Assembly: GCF_014839835.1 (NCBI RefSeq)
Contig: NC_071644.1
Location: 9,091,266 to 9,155,265 of the forward strand
Source of the DNA: Dryobates pubescens
Lineage: Eukaryota > Chordata > Aves > Piciformes > Picidae
Length of the DNA: 64,000 bases
Reading direction: 5' to 3'
Made by a program: the position numbers and the translations under genes
The notes under the pieces: generated by a model
The model's input: only the letters and a program-made list of their open reading frames with translations
The model's database searches: none
Told to the model about the DNA's origin: nothing
Shown: positions 34,001 through 49,500 of the stretch, in pieces
How positions within the stretch are numbered: the stretch's first letter is position 1
How the letters are laid out: every line of letters begins with the position of its first letter

Positions 34001-36112
34001 GGACCCCGAGAGGGGGGACTGCCCTGTGGGCCCTGCTGGAGGACAAGCCACGCTGGCACCAGCACAGTGCCCTGCTGGTAGGCCACAAGCAGCAGTGCCA
34101 CCAGTTCCTCACTACCCACAGCCTGGAAGACACCTGCCAGAGGAGGCCACAAGGACGAGCCCAGGGCTGCAGCAGCTCTGCTGTGAGCACAGGCTGAGGG
34201 AACTGGGGGAGTTCAGCCTGGAGAAGGCTCCAGGGGGACCTTAGAGCTGATCTACAATAGCTGAAGGGATGCTGCAGGAAGGCTGCAGAGAGACTTTTGC
34301 TGAGGGTGTCTGGGGACAGGACAAGGAGGAATGGTTTGGAGCTGAGGCAGAGCAGGACTGGAGCTGAGGAAGAAGTTCTTCAGCAGGAGGGAGCTGAGAC
34401 TCTGGCACAGGGAGGCTGTGGTTGCCTCCTCCCTGGGGGTGTTCAGGGCCAGGCTGGGTGAGGCCTTGAGTAGCTGAGTCTAGCTGAGAGGTGTCCCTGG
34501 CCATGGTGGGGAGGTTGGAGGTGAGCTGAGGTCCCTTCCAACCTGAGCCACTCTGGGGTTCTATGACCCAGGCACTCATCAGGCTCACAGGGTCTGCCTC
34601 AGCTGCTGCTGTGCTGCTGCTCCTCTCACCTGCTCGCAAGGCATCGATGACAATCTCAGAGGCTTCTGCAGGGAGTGAGCAAATGATGGCTCCAGAGACT
34701 CTGCAGGAGGCAAAAGGCAGAGTCCTCAGTGGAGGCAGAGTCCCTGCTGCAGTAACAAGGCTCAAGAGCTCCTTCCAGCTGCAGGGAGTCAAGTGCAGAG
34801 TCTCCTGGGCTGCTGAAGCACCCAAGGGGAGCTGACCACGTGAGGCTCAGCCTCTAACAGCCCCTCGGTCTCACTCTGCTCCTCTCCATGGAACCAAGCA
34901 GGGTCTGGGGCTGCCACAGCACAGCAGAGGGGGAAGCCTCCTTCTCCAGAGGCTTTCAAGACCCACCTGGATGTGTCCCTGTGTGACCCTGCTACGGCAG
35001 GGGGGATGGACTCAGGGCTACCTCCAGAGGTCCCTTCCAACCCCTACCGCCCTGTGGCTCCTCGATGAGCCCAGCCCCAGGCCCAGGGGCCGGCAGTGCT
35101 CAGTACCTCTGGTCGTTGAGGGCCACATCGGCGTCCTGCAGCCGCAGCAGCCTGGTGCCAGCCAGGAACTGCCTGTCGAAGGCACTCTGCACCTCCTCCA
35201 GCTGCTCCTCCACGATGTACAGCAGGCAGCAGCCGCTCTCCTCCAGCAGGCTTTGCAAGGAGGCCTTCTGCAGGAGCCCCACGCCGAAGAGGGCCAGGCC
35301 GAGGCCGCCGCAGTGCCGCAGGGCCGGCGCCGGGCAGGGGGAGGCCTCGGGGGCGGCCCCCCGGAGGGCAGCCTGCTGCGAGGGAACGGGGACCGTCCTC
35401 ATGTGGAAGGTGGAGAGCGCCGGGGGGCGGCTGGCCGAGGTGGAGGGCGCGGGGTCCTGCCGGGGGACGGCCGCGGGGGAGCCGGCGGCGCCGAGAGGCT
35501 GGGGCGGAACCGGCGGCTTGCGGCAGGAGGGCGGCGAAGGGTCCGGGCCGTAGGCGCCGCTGCTGCTGCCGGCGGCGAGGGGGAAGGAGGGCTGGGGGAA
35601 CAGCGAGGGGGACTCGAGCTGCAGCGGCAGGCTGGCATCGACCTCCGGACCTGCGGAGCTGAGCGCCAGAGGAGAGGGTTTGGGGTCAGACGCAGACCCC
35701 CGCCGCCAGCCCGGCCCGGCACCGGCAGCAGCCGGCACCAGGCTCCGGACATGCAGGGCTCGGGGCGCGACTGCGAAGGGGTTGGGGAGAGACCCCCGCG
35801 GGGCCAGGCAGCTCCAGGGGCGGCAGCCGCAGGGCCGAGGGCGCGGCGGGGCCCCGGGGGCACTCACAGCAGCAGCGGGGCGCGCAGGCCGTGCTGCCGC
35901 AGCAGGCGGCGGTTGCGGTAGTGGCGGCCGGAGGAGAGGTGCTCGAGGATGCGGTCGCGGCGGACGCGCATGGGCAGCTGGCAGGAGGTGCAGTACAGAG
36001 TCTCCACCACCGCCGCCTCGCCGGCCGCGCCGCGCTCCAGCAGGTGCCGCTTCACCGCCAGCTCCGAGAACTCGGCCGCGTAGTCGTGCAGCGTCTTCTT
36101 CTTCCGCCCCAT
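31067..36112 (-). CDS. CGGBP1-like zinc finger fused to Gfo/Idh/MocA oxidoreductase-like protein
   Basis: Nine exons on the minus strand, 5' to 3': 36112-35868, 35658-35107, 34700-34630, 33899-33791, 33594-33464, 33199-33092, 32190-32072, 31466-31310, 31215-31067. Phases agree and give 546 codons. The start has a strong Kozak context (GCCGCCATGG). Residues 1-82 (MGRKKKTLHDYAAEF...) hold a BED-type C2H2 finger (C41, C44, H58, H64; LYCTSCQLPMRV) like that of CGGBP1. A Pro/Ser-rich linker follows to about residue 185. The rest resembles Gfo/Idh/MocA dehydrogenases (YrbE/inositol 2-dehydrogenase-like): FGVGLLQ at the Rossmann loop, GKGVLCERL at the usual EKP site, GFYKRFDP, and GGIFYNAAVHDIDI at the usual D-x3-H site. 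The Lys of EKP is Arg297 and the expected Asp is Asn375; His379 is kept. Function unknown; a non-catalytic sensor or DNA-bound regulator is possible. Confidence 0.85.
31755..31825 (-). mobile_element. CR1 LINE 3'-tail fragment
   Basis: GGGCTGGAAGGGACCTTAAA followed by a GACCTTCCAGTTCACCC box, within an intron of the minus-strand oxidoreductase gene. Confidence 0.7.
34120..34565 (+). mobile_element. CR1 LINE 3' fragment (about 450 bp)
   Basis: One of the longest copies here: GGGCTGCAGCAGCTCTGCTG, TTCAGCCTGGAGAAGGCTCC, AGGAAGAAGTTCTTCAGCAG, then GAGGTCCCTTCCAACC and TTCTATG. Inserted antisense in an intron of the oxidoreductase gene. Confidence 0.9.
34945..35060 (+). mobile_element. CR1 LINE 3'-end fragment (different subfamily)
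   Basis: GCTTTCAAGACCCACCTGGA, TGTGTGACCCTGCTACGGCA, then AGAGGTCCCTTCCAACCCCT. It lies about 45 bp from the donor of oxidoreductase exon 2. Confidence 0.8.
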
Positions 36113-36810
36113 GGCGGCGGCCCCGCGGCGCCCCGCCCCGCGGCGCGCCATGCCCCGCGCCCCGCCCCGCGGCGCGCCATGCCCCGCGCCGCGCCCCGCC
36201 CCGCCGCCGGAACCGGAAGCGCTGCACAGCGCCGCCGTTGCCTGGCGACCGCCCGCGCCGCGGCCGGAGACCGCTCCCGCAGCGCCGGGGAGCGCTGGCT
36301 CCCTGCTCCCGCTCCGCTCCTGCCTCTATCCCAGCTCGCTCCCGCTCCACTCCCAGCTCCCGCTCCACTCCCAGCTCCCGCTCCGCTCCTGCCTCTATCC
36401 CAGCTCGCTCCCGCTCCACTCCCAGCTCCCGCTCCGCTCCCTGCTCCCGCTCCGCTCCCTGCTCCCGCTCCGCTCCTGCCTCTATCCCAGCTCGCTCCCG
36501 CTCCCCTCCCAGCTCCCGCTCCACTCCCAGCTCCCGCTCCGCTCCTGCCTCTATCCCAGCTCGCTCCTGCTCCGCTCCCGCTCCGCTCCTGCCTCCATCC
36601 CACCTCGCTCCCAGCTCCAGCTCCCGCTCCGCTCCTGTCTCCATCCCGCCTCGCTCCCCACCCGCGTCCTGACCGCGCTCCCGTCCTCGGTGCGGTCCCA
36701 ATCCTCTTCCCGTCCCCGTTCCCCGTCCCCGCCCCGCGCTTGTCTCCGTTTCAGCTCCGGGCTTGCACCGGGACAGGCAGCCCCCAGCCCTGTCCCCTCT
36801 GCGGCGCGGG
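36113..36810. promoter_or_regulatory. Bidirectional promoter, oxidoreductase gene (-) / CCDC27 (+)
   Basis: Head-to-head start codons lie about 700 bp apart in CpG-rich DNA. The side next to the minus-strand ATG has tandem ETS sites (CCGGAA at 36207 and CCGGAAG at 36213) and an RFX X-box-like GTTGCCTGGCGAC at 36237-36249. The middle is occupied by a CGCTCCCGCTCC minisatellite. Confidence 0.6.
36295..36625. repeat. Minisatellite CCCGCTCCGCTCC / TGCCTCTATCCCAGCTCG
   Basis: About 330 bp of pyrimidine-rich repeats in two interspersed modules (CTCCCGCTCCACTCCCAG; CGCTCCTGCCTCTATCCCAG) within the divergent promoter region. Confidence 0.9.
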
Positions 36811-38855
36811 ATGGAGGCAGGGGGCGCGGGGGGCGCAGGGGGCGCAGCCGCCCAGGGCCCCTCGCAGGAGCTGCCGGCGGCGGAGCTCGCCCAGAGCCAA
36901 GCCAGCGGCCGGGAGCTGCGGGAGCGGCTGCGGAGAGCTGAGCAGGAGTACAGCATGGCCACAGGTACCCGCGGCAGGCTCCCGGGGAATGCCAGCCTGG
37001 GATTCTGCTCCCTTTACCTACTCGAATCCCAGCTTAGCCTCTCCTGGGGGCAACAGCTGCTGCTGAATGCCCCTCGGCCTAGAAGCCTGCTCAGAAGGGC
37101 AGAGAAAGCCCTGAGCACCGTCCTGGGGGGCATCCAGCAGGGCTTCAGCACCCTGCACGCCCTGCTGGTGGTACAGACCCTCCTGCCCCCCCCAGCAGCA
37201 CCACAAGCAGCACTCTCCAGCCAGGGGCACTGGGGCTGGAGCATTACCTTCACCCCCAGCCTGTGCTCAGGCGGCTGCAGCAGCAGCTCTGCTCGTGGTT
37301 ACCTCCAAAGAGGAGCCAGGAAGCTCCTGGGGCTTGCTGAGAGCAGAACTCAACCCTTCCAGGAGCCCTCTCCTCCTTGCACAGGCAGCTGGAGCTGCGA
37401 GAATCCCAGCTCCGCAGAGCCACGGCCGAGAGCGAGATGCTGCAGAAGCAGCTCAGAGAGAGGGAGAAGCAGCTCCAAGCCATGTCCAGCAAGGTACCAC
37501 CCCCAGCCCACGGCACTGCAGGCTCTGTGAGCACCACAAACCCTTCCCCACCTGTGAACTGCGCAGCTGGGAGTGTGAAACCTTCCCTCTCCAGTTCTGC
37601 AGCCTGAGGGAAGAGAGGAAGCACCAAGGGATGCTGGTGGCCATGGAGCAGGAGAACTGCAGCCTTCGGCAGGTGAGCTCTGGGCTGAGCTGCTTGGCTT
37701 TGGGCTGTGCTTGGCTTGGGGAGTTTGCCACCTGACAACCCCCACTCGATGCAGTAAGTGCAGAGAAAATGCCAAGGAACAGCAGCTGGCAGCGGGGGAA
37801 GGCTGCCTGCAGCCTGCAGGCTGTGCCCAGGCACTGGGAAGGGGCAGCCAGCAGCTCACTTCCTGCTCACAGCCACACAGAACTCTCTCTGCTCAGCTTG
37901 TTACAGAGCAAGAATCCCAACTGGCTGAGCAGAACAAGCTGCTCAGCGAGCTCCAGGGCACAGTCAGCCAGCTGCAGGCAGAGGTTCTGGCCAGCCAGCA
38001 CCACCTCCAGAACCAGCAACAGGCCCAAGAGGTGCTGCAGGCCCAGGCCGAGAGGCTGCAGCACAGGGAGCTGCAGACCAGAGTGGCACTGGAGCAGGTC
38101 ACCAGCAGGGTGAGTGAAGGCTCCCTCAGCTCGGGCTCCCTCCACCCCCAGGGGACACTTAGCAGAGAACACAGAAGCTTAGGGACAGTCTTGGGCAGAA
38201 GCACAGCAGGAGGTGCCCCAGGGCACTGCAGCCCTCTGCTCCTGGGGCCTGCCTCCCTTTGCAGCCACGGGGCCAGAGCAGCTCAGCAATTCCCTTCCCA
38301 GCTCTTCAGAGGGCAGCTCTCATGTCCCTTGCAAAGCAGGGAGGCCTCAGCAGAAGCCTTGAGAAACTCGAGTGCAGCACAGGCACAGCACCACATTTCC
38401 AACACCTCAAAGCCCTCTCCTGCAAGCTCCATGCCGGCACAGAGCCCTGAAGGGCCTCAGCCCACCCAGAAACACAGCAGAGTCCTTGCAGTCACCCAAA
38501 CCCAGCTTTGCTCTCCTGCCACAAGTTTGACAGGTTCAGAAGCAAAATCCTGCAGGCCACCTTCAGCACAGCAGGCAGCAAAGCTCCCCAGGCAGAGCTC
38601 AGCGACCAGGAGCTGCTGGAGGCAATGCAGGTAACAGAGCCCCCCCAGCCCCTGGCTCTGGCAGCCAGCAAGGGGCTGCTGAGGGAACAGCCTGCAGTGC
38701 TGCTCCCCACCTCTCCACAGAAGCTCATTAGTGAGTGGGGGGAGCTCCAGCAGCTGGTGACACAGAACGGTGCCAAGGTGCCCTCGCGCCACAGCAGCGA
38801 CCTCTCCCTGTCCTCACCCAACGCCAGGGGCAGGAGGAAGAGTTCTGTCAAGTAG
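36811..38855 (+). CDS. CCDC27: CCDC27, coiled-coil domain protein
   Basis: Called from position (between the TP73 block and LRRC47, as in human) and a protein made of coiled coil. Supported exons: 36811-36964 (MEAGGAGG...RELRERLRRAEQEYS), about 37385-37493 (LELRESQLRRATAESEM...), 37595-37672 (FCSLREERKHQGMLVAMEQE), 37897-38109 (LVTEQESQLAEQNKLLSELQ...), an exon ending 38630 (KFDRFRSKILQATFS...ELLEAMQ) and 38721-38855 (KLISEWGELQQLVTQNGAKV...RRKSSVK, stop TAG). Two joints are unresolved. The first exon ends in phase 1, but the next needs phase 2 or the alternative AG at 37388 (phase 0). An exon between about 38265 and 38450 is likely but its frame is uncertain. The product would be much shorter than my recollection of the human protein (about 650 residues). 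Role unknown; testis-biased in mammals. Confidence 0.65.
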
Positions 38856-38940
38856 CAGCTCCCCAGGCCTGCAGAGCAGCCCTGGTGGCTCCACCAGCAG
38901 GCTCCTGCGCCCTGGCTCCGAGCTGGGGCCTTGCCAGCCA

Positions 38941-38946
38941 ATTAAA
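38941..38946 (+). other. CCDC27: Poly(A) signal ATTAAA for CCDC27
   Basis: ATTAAA 86 bp after the CCDC27 stop, followed by a GT-rich stretch (GGTCTGTGGAGTCTCTCTGG), as expected at a cleavage site. Confidence 0.6.
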
Positions 38947-39178
38947 CTCCTCTTACTGCAGGTCTGTGGAGTCTCTCTGGCTCATTCCTCACTCACTGCA
39001 AGCCACTGATGTGTAGAACTCCACAGGGAAGCCTGAGGCACTACCGAGGGCTGCTTCCAGTGCCTGCACACTCTTCGGTTCCCTTTGCTCTGCAGCGTGC
39101 CAGGGCTGCTCTGGCAGGGTGGTAGAGCTACAGAAGTCACCAATGCCCAGGCAAGTGACCTGTGGCCTCCAGAGCTGC

Positions 39179-40116
39179 TTTATTTTCCATGCACTGTCCA
39201 GGCCCCAACAGGAGGATGGATGTGACACAGCACCTGCAAGTTCAGCTTGAGCTTTACAGCACTTTTCACTGCCAAAAATCCATCTCCAGGTCACCTCAGC
39301 TCCTGGAGAGCTTTGTGCTCACCCAGGCAGTGCCCAGGGCAATCACCTCAGCTCCTGGAGAGCTTTGTGCTCACCCAGGCAGTGCCCAGGGCAATCACCT
39401 CAGCTCCTGGAGAGCTTTGTGCTCACCCAGGCAGTGCCCAGGGCAATCACCTCAGCTCCTGGAGAGCTTTGTGCTCACCCAGGCAGTGCCCAGGGCAATC
39501 ACCTCAGCTCCTGGAGAGGTTTCTGTTCAGCCAGGCATGGATGCAAAAGTCACCCACAGCCTGCAAAGATCAGGGCCCCTCACACCACCTGTGTGTCAGG
39601 GGAGGTGTTCCCAGCACTCATCACCTGGGGATGTGACATGAAGCTCCAGGAGGGTCACTCTGAGCAAGAGCACTTGGGCTCTGAGCAGACAGAGCTCTGG
39701 TGGTGCTGGGGTAAGGCAGGAGCAGCCCTCAGGAGGGAGCTGAACTTGAGAAGCAACGATGCATGCTGTGCTCCACCAGGCACACAAGAAGGTCACTGCA
39801 GCCAGCACTTCCAGCAGGATGGAGAATGGCTCTGGACCACAGCAGGAGGCACAGAGCCCTGCAGCCAGCTTCACTCCCACACAGGAGCTGTGTTTGTGTC
39901 TGAGCACAGAGAGCAGCGCTGCACAACTCCCCCTCCAGTCCTGCCAGCACCTCAGGTCCCACAGCTGCTGCAGGGCCCAGGAGGAGAGGGTGGTGAAGGA
40001 GCTTGGCCTGCAGCATGGCCCCTGCTGGGCTCCCCCCTTCTGCTGCCAGGGCCCCCAGAGCAGAGGGGCAGAGGTGGAGAGGCAGAGGGCCGAGCAGAGG
40101 GCTGCTCCGGGCGCCG
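39179..40116 (-). other. LRRC47: LRRC47 3'UTR with poly(A) signal
   Basis: On the minus strand an AATAAA (TTTATT at 39179-39184 on +) lies about 930 bp after the LRRC47 stop. This would make the LRRC47 and CCDC27 transcripts end within about 230 bp of each other, tail to tail. A 52-bp minisatellite lies inside this UTR. Confidence 0.55.
39290..39522. repeat. 52-bp minisatellite, about 4.5 copies
   Basis: Near-perfect tandem copies with core CTCCTGGAGAGCTTTGTGCT followed by CACCCAGGCAGTGCCCAGGG, in the probable LRRC47 3'UTR. Confidence 0.95.
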
Positions 40117-46148
<6,032 letters not shown>

Positions 46149-46152
46149 TACA

Positions 46153-46158
46153 TTTATT
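46153..46158 (-). other. CEP104: Poly(A) signal AATAAA for CEP104
   Basis: TTTATT on the + strand, about 400 bp after the CEP104 stop at 46560. An earlier AATAAA falls inside the last coding exon (codons for SPNKST), so the downstream one is preferred. Confidence 0.55.
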
Positions 46159-46559
46159 AGCTCAGGTTGTGCAGGGCCCCAGCAAGAGCTTGGCCTTTAC
46201 TTCCTTTCTGGGGGAGCAGAGCTTGGGTGGTTGCAGGAGCTGCAGCCACTCACACCATCACTGCAGCCCACAGGGGACTCTGGGGGTGCAGCTCAGCCCT
46301 CCTCTCAAGAGGGCTCACAAGGCCCTTGGTGCCAGTTTGGGTCACTGCTCCAGGCTGAGCTCCCTCTGGCAAGGGCCAGCCCTGCAGCTTCTTCCTGTGG
46401 TGCCAACTCCTGGGGCCTGGGAGCTCTCTGGGGCCTGTTCCAGAGCTCATTTCTAACAGCACAGAGGGCAGCAGCCTGGGCAGTGCTGCCCCACACAGCC
46501 AAGCAGAAAGGCTTCTAGGGGGTGCCCAAAGCAGTTCCCAGACTAAAGTACCTCTCCTG

Positions 46560-49500
46560 TCACTGCTTTGAGTAGGTTTTGGCAGTGCTTTTATTTGGGC
46601 TCCCTCTTGGGGCTGGGATCTTGCTTGCCAGAGATGGAGGCTGAGCTTTTGGCCCTGCAGCTCCAGGCTTCCTTCCAGCTGCTCTGCCTGTGAGGAGAAA
46701 ATGCAGCTCATCAGCACAGGCCCTCATCTGCCTCCCCTCCTGATCCTGGAGACACAAAGCCTGAACAATGGATCCCAGAGCCTGAGGGCAGCCTGCAGGA
46801 AGGCTGCAGAGAGATTCCCATGAGGGTGTCTGAGCCAGGCCAAGGGGGAAGGGTTGGAGGCTGAGGCAGAGCAGGGTCAGGCTGGAGCTGAGGAAGAAGT
46901 TCTTCAGCAGGAGGGAGCTGAGCCTCTGGCACAGGGAGGCTGTGGCTGCCTCCTGCCTGGGGCTGTTCAGGGCCAGGCAGCAGCCAAGTCCAGCTGAGAG
47001 CTGTCCCTGCCCATGGAGGGCAGGTTGGAGGAGATGAGCTCTGAGGTCCCTTCCAACCTGAGCCTTTCCCTGGTTTCAGTCTGCATCCAGGTCCCATTCT
47101 GCCTGTGCCTCACAGCTGCAGAGGGCTGCTCCCAACCCCAGCACCTGACACCAGCATCACTTTCTCTCTGCAGAGTCATAAGTTCTGCCAGCCAGGCTGC
47201 TGGCTCTGCACTGCAAGGGAAAGCAGCACACAGCACTAACAATTCACTCCAGCTCCTAATTAGCAGCAGAGTAGCATCCCCTGACTGGGCACCAAAAGCT
47301 GAATCAGGCTCTGTGTTGTGTGTGTCAGCAGCAGGGAGCTTTCCAGAAGGTTAACTGCTGCTTGCTCTGCCCCTGGTCAGGCAGGGCACACAAAAAAGCC
47401 CTGAACTGGTTAAAGTAGCAGCTGTGCCTGTGGAGCATCTGCTCCCTGCCTGTGCTGGGGGCTGCAAGAGCAGCAAGACTGTCAGCCAGGGGACACCAGT
47501 GCAGGGAGCAGGCTGGGTAAGGGCTGAAGAGGCAGCTTGAGGATGACAGAGGTCTCTTAGGCAGCACCACCCTTAGGATGACAAAAGAGTTCTCTCACCA
47601 GGCTGCAGCAGCAGAGTTTTGTTCATTGGGGCCACCCTGCGCCTGTTCATCCTGCAGCCATCCCTGCCCAGCAGGTGAGACTTCCAGGCCTGGAGGCAGG
47701 GGGGAAAGCCCTCAGAGAGCCCAGCAGCAGCCCAGGGCAGCTGTTGTTTGGGAGAGGACACAAAGGCAGCCTGGGGGCAGCCTGGGGGCAGCCTTACCTC
47801 CTCTCCTGGGGCAAAGTTGTCGTGGCACAGTGGGCAGTGGTTGGCCACAGTCTCTGGTTTGGCAGCTGAAGCGATGAGAGGAGGAAGGTGAGAGGGGAAA
47901 AGGCAAGGTGACAAGAGAGGAGGAAACCCAGGCCCTGGCCAGGCCAGCTCTGCCCTCTCCTCATCAGCTGCTCCCCCAGCAGCCTCACCCTCACCCACCT
48001 ACAGCAAACAAGACCCAAAGGAGCAAGGAGCTTGATCCCCCAGAGGCTTTCTGCTGCCTCCCTCCTCCTGCCCACAGGGAAGGGAAGCTCAGGGCCAGGG
48101 CTCCCTGGGGAGCCACACCAGATTCCTGACCCCCACCCATCAGAGGTGTGCTGCCTTCCACAGACAGAGCCCTGCAGGCCCTGCTGGCAGCCACTCACAG
48201 GTGCAGGCCTTGCTCCTGAGGTGCCTGGGGAGGTGCTCCCTGGGCAGGGCCTCGCTGCAGCGCGGGCAGCGCACGAAGCTCTCCCTCCGCTCGCAGTCAG
48301 CCAGCAGGTGCTCTGTCAGGCCTGCTATCTCCACCACCTGCAACACAGGCACCTCACAGGCCCTGGCCCAGGCTGAGGAGAGGGCTGCAAAGCCTGCTGA
48401 GGGCATCTGCTCCCGCAGGAGCAAGGGAAAAGGGCATTCAGTGCAGTCTCTGACCCAGGGCTGCTCTTGCCAGGGTCCCTGCCCGAGCCCACACAGCTCA
48501 GACTCATGGAGTGGGCTGGGCTGGAAGGGACCTCCAAGCTCAGCCAGCTCCAGCCCCCTGCCCTGGGCAGGGACCCCTCCCAGCAGCCCAGGCTGCTCAA
48601 GGCCTCATCCAGCCTGGCCCTGAACACCTGCAGGCAGGGGACATCCACAGCCTCCCTGGGCAGTTCCAGTGCCTCCCCACCCTCACCATGAGGAACTTCT
48701 TCCTCCTCTCCAGGCTCAATCTGCCCTCCTCAAGCTGAGGAAGTTGTGTTTGGAGTTCCTCTGCCTCAGTGCTCAGTATCTTACAGCAGCCTGAGCCCAG
48801 GGGAGCAGCAGTTCATGCTCCAGGTCTGTGCCTGACCTGCTTGCAGTGCTCACATCTGATCAGCATGGGGCAGTGCTTCCAGTAGTGCAGGTCCAGCCCC
48901 TCCTCCGTGAAGGACTCATCCCTCTCACCACAGAAGATGCACAAGCTGAGGGGGAAAAGCCACAACCAAGAGAGGGAAAGGAGTGAGGAAGCTATGTGCT
49001 GTTGGAAAGTATCCTGAGGGGGAGCTGCACCTTGCTGCTGCTCCTTCTCTGCCCTGCCTGCTGCTGCCCTCAGGGTAAATCCACCCAGCTGCCTGCTGCC
49101 AACCCCAGCTCTGTGAGACTGGATGTGCCTCTGCCTTGTCCCAGGGCTGCAGGTGTTAGCTTGGCTCTGCTGGGAGGTGTCCTGATGTTGTTAGCTTGCT
49201 GAGGGCCTCAGGTGATGAGGAAGTGCTCAGCCACTCACTTGTCCAAGTAGCTGGCAGCAGAGGAGTGCTCCTCTGGCACCTCTGCTGCAGGCTGGGGGCT
49301 GCTGCCGGCCTGCTGCCCTGTGGAAAGAGCAACCACTGAAGGCCAGCACCCTGAGAGCTCTCTGCATTGCTCAGTGCTGCTGGGAGCTACCTACCTTGGT
49401 CCTCTGGCTTCTGCACATCAAATTCTGGCTCCTGTGGGGAAAAAGCAAGAGGAGAGGGAGGTCAGAGGTTTGCTCAATGAGTGTGATGCTGGTCAGGGAG

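Noticed and set aside
35100-36962. A single 620-codon minus-strand ORF covering exons 1 and 2 of the fusion gene
   Set aside because: Low-complexity repeat translation (ERAGIEAGAERE) upstream; the real start is the Kozak ATG at 36112 and an intron with good splice sites separates the two exons.
46585-46600. AATAAA inside the last CEP104 coding exon as the poly(A) signal
   Set aside because: It lies before the stop codon; cleavage there would remove the stop, and a better-placed signal exists at 46153-46158.
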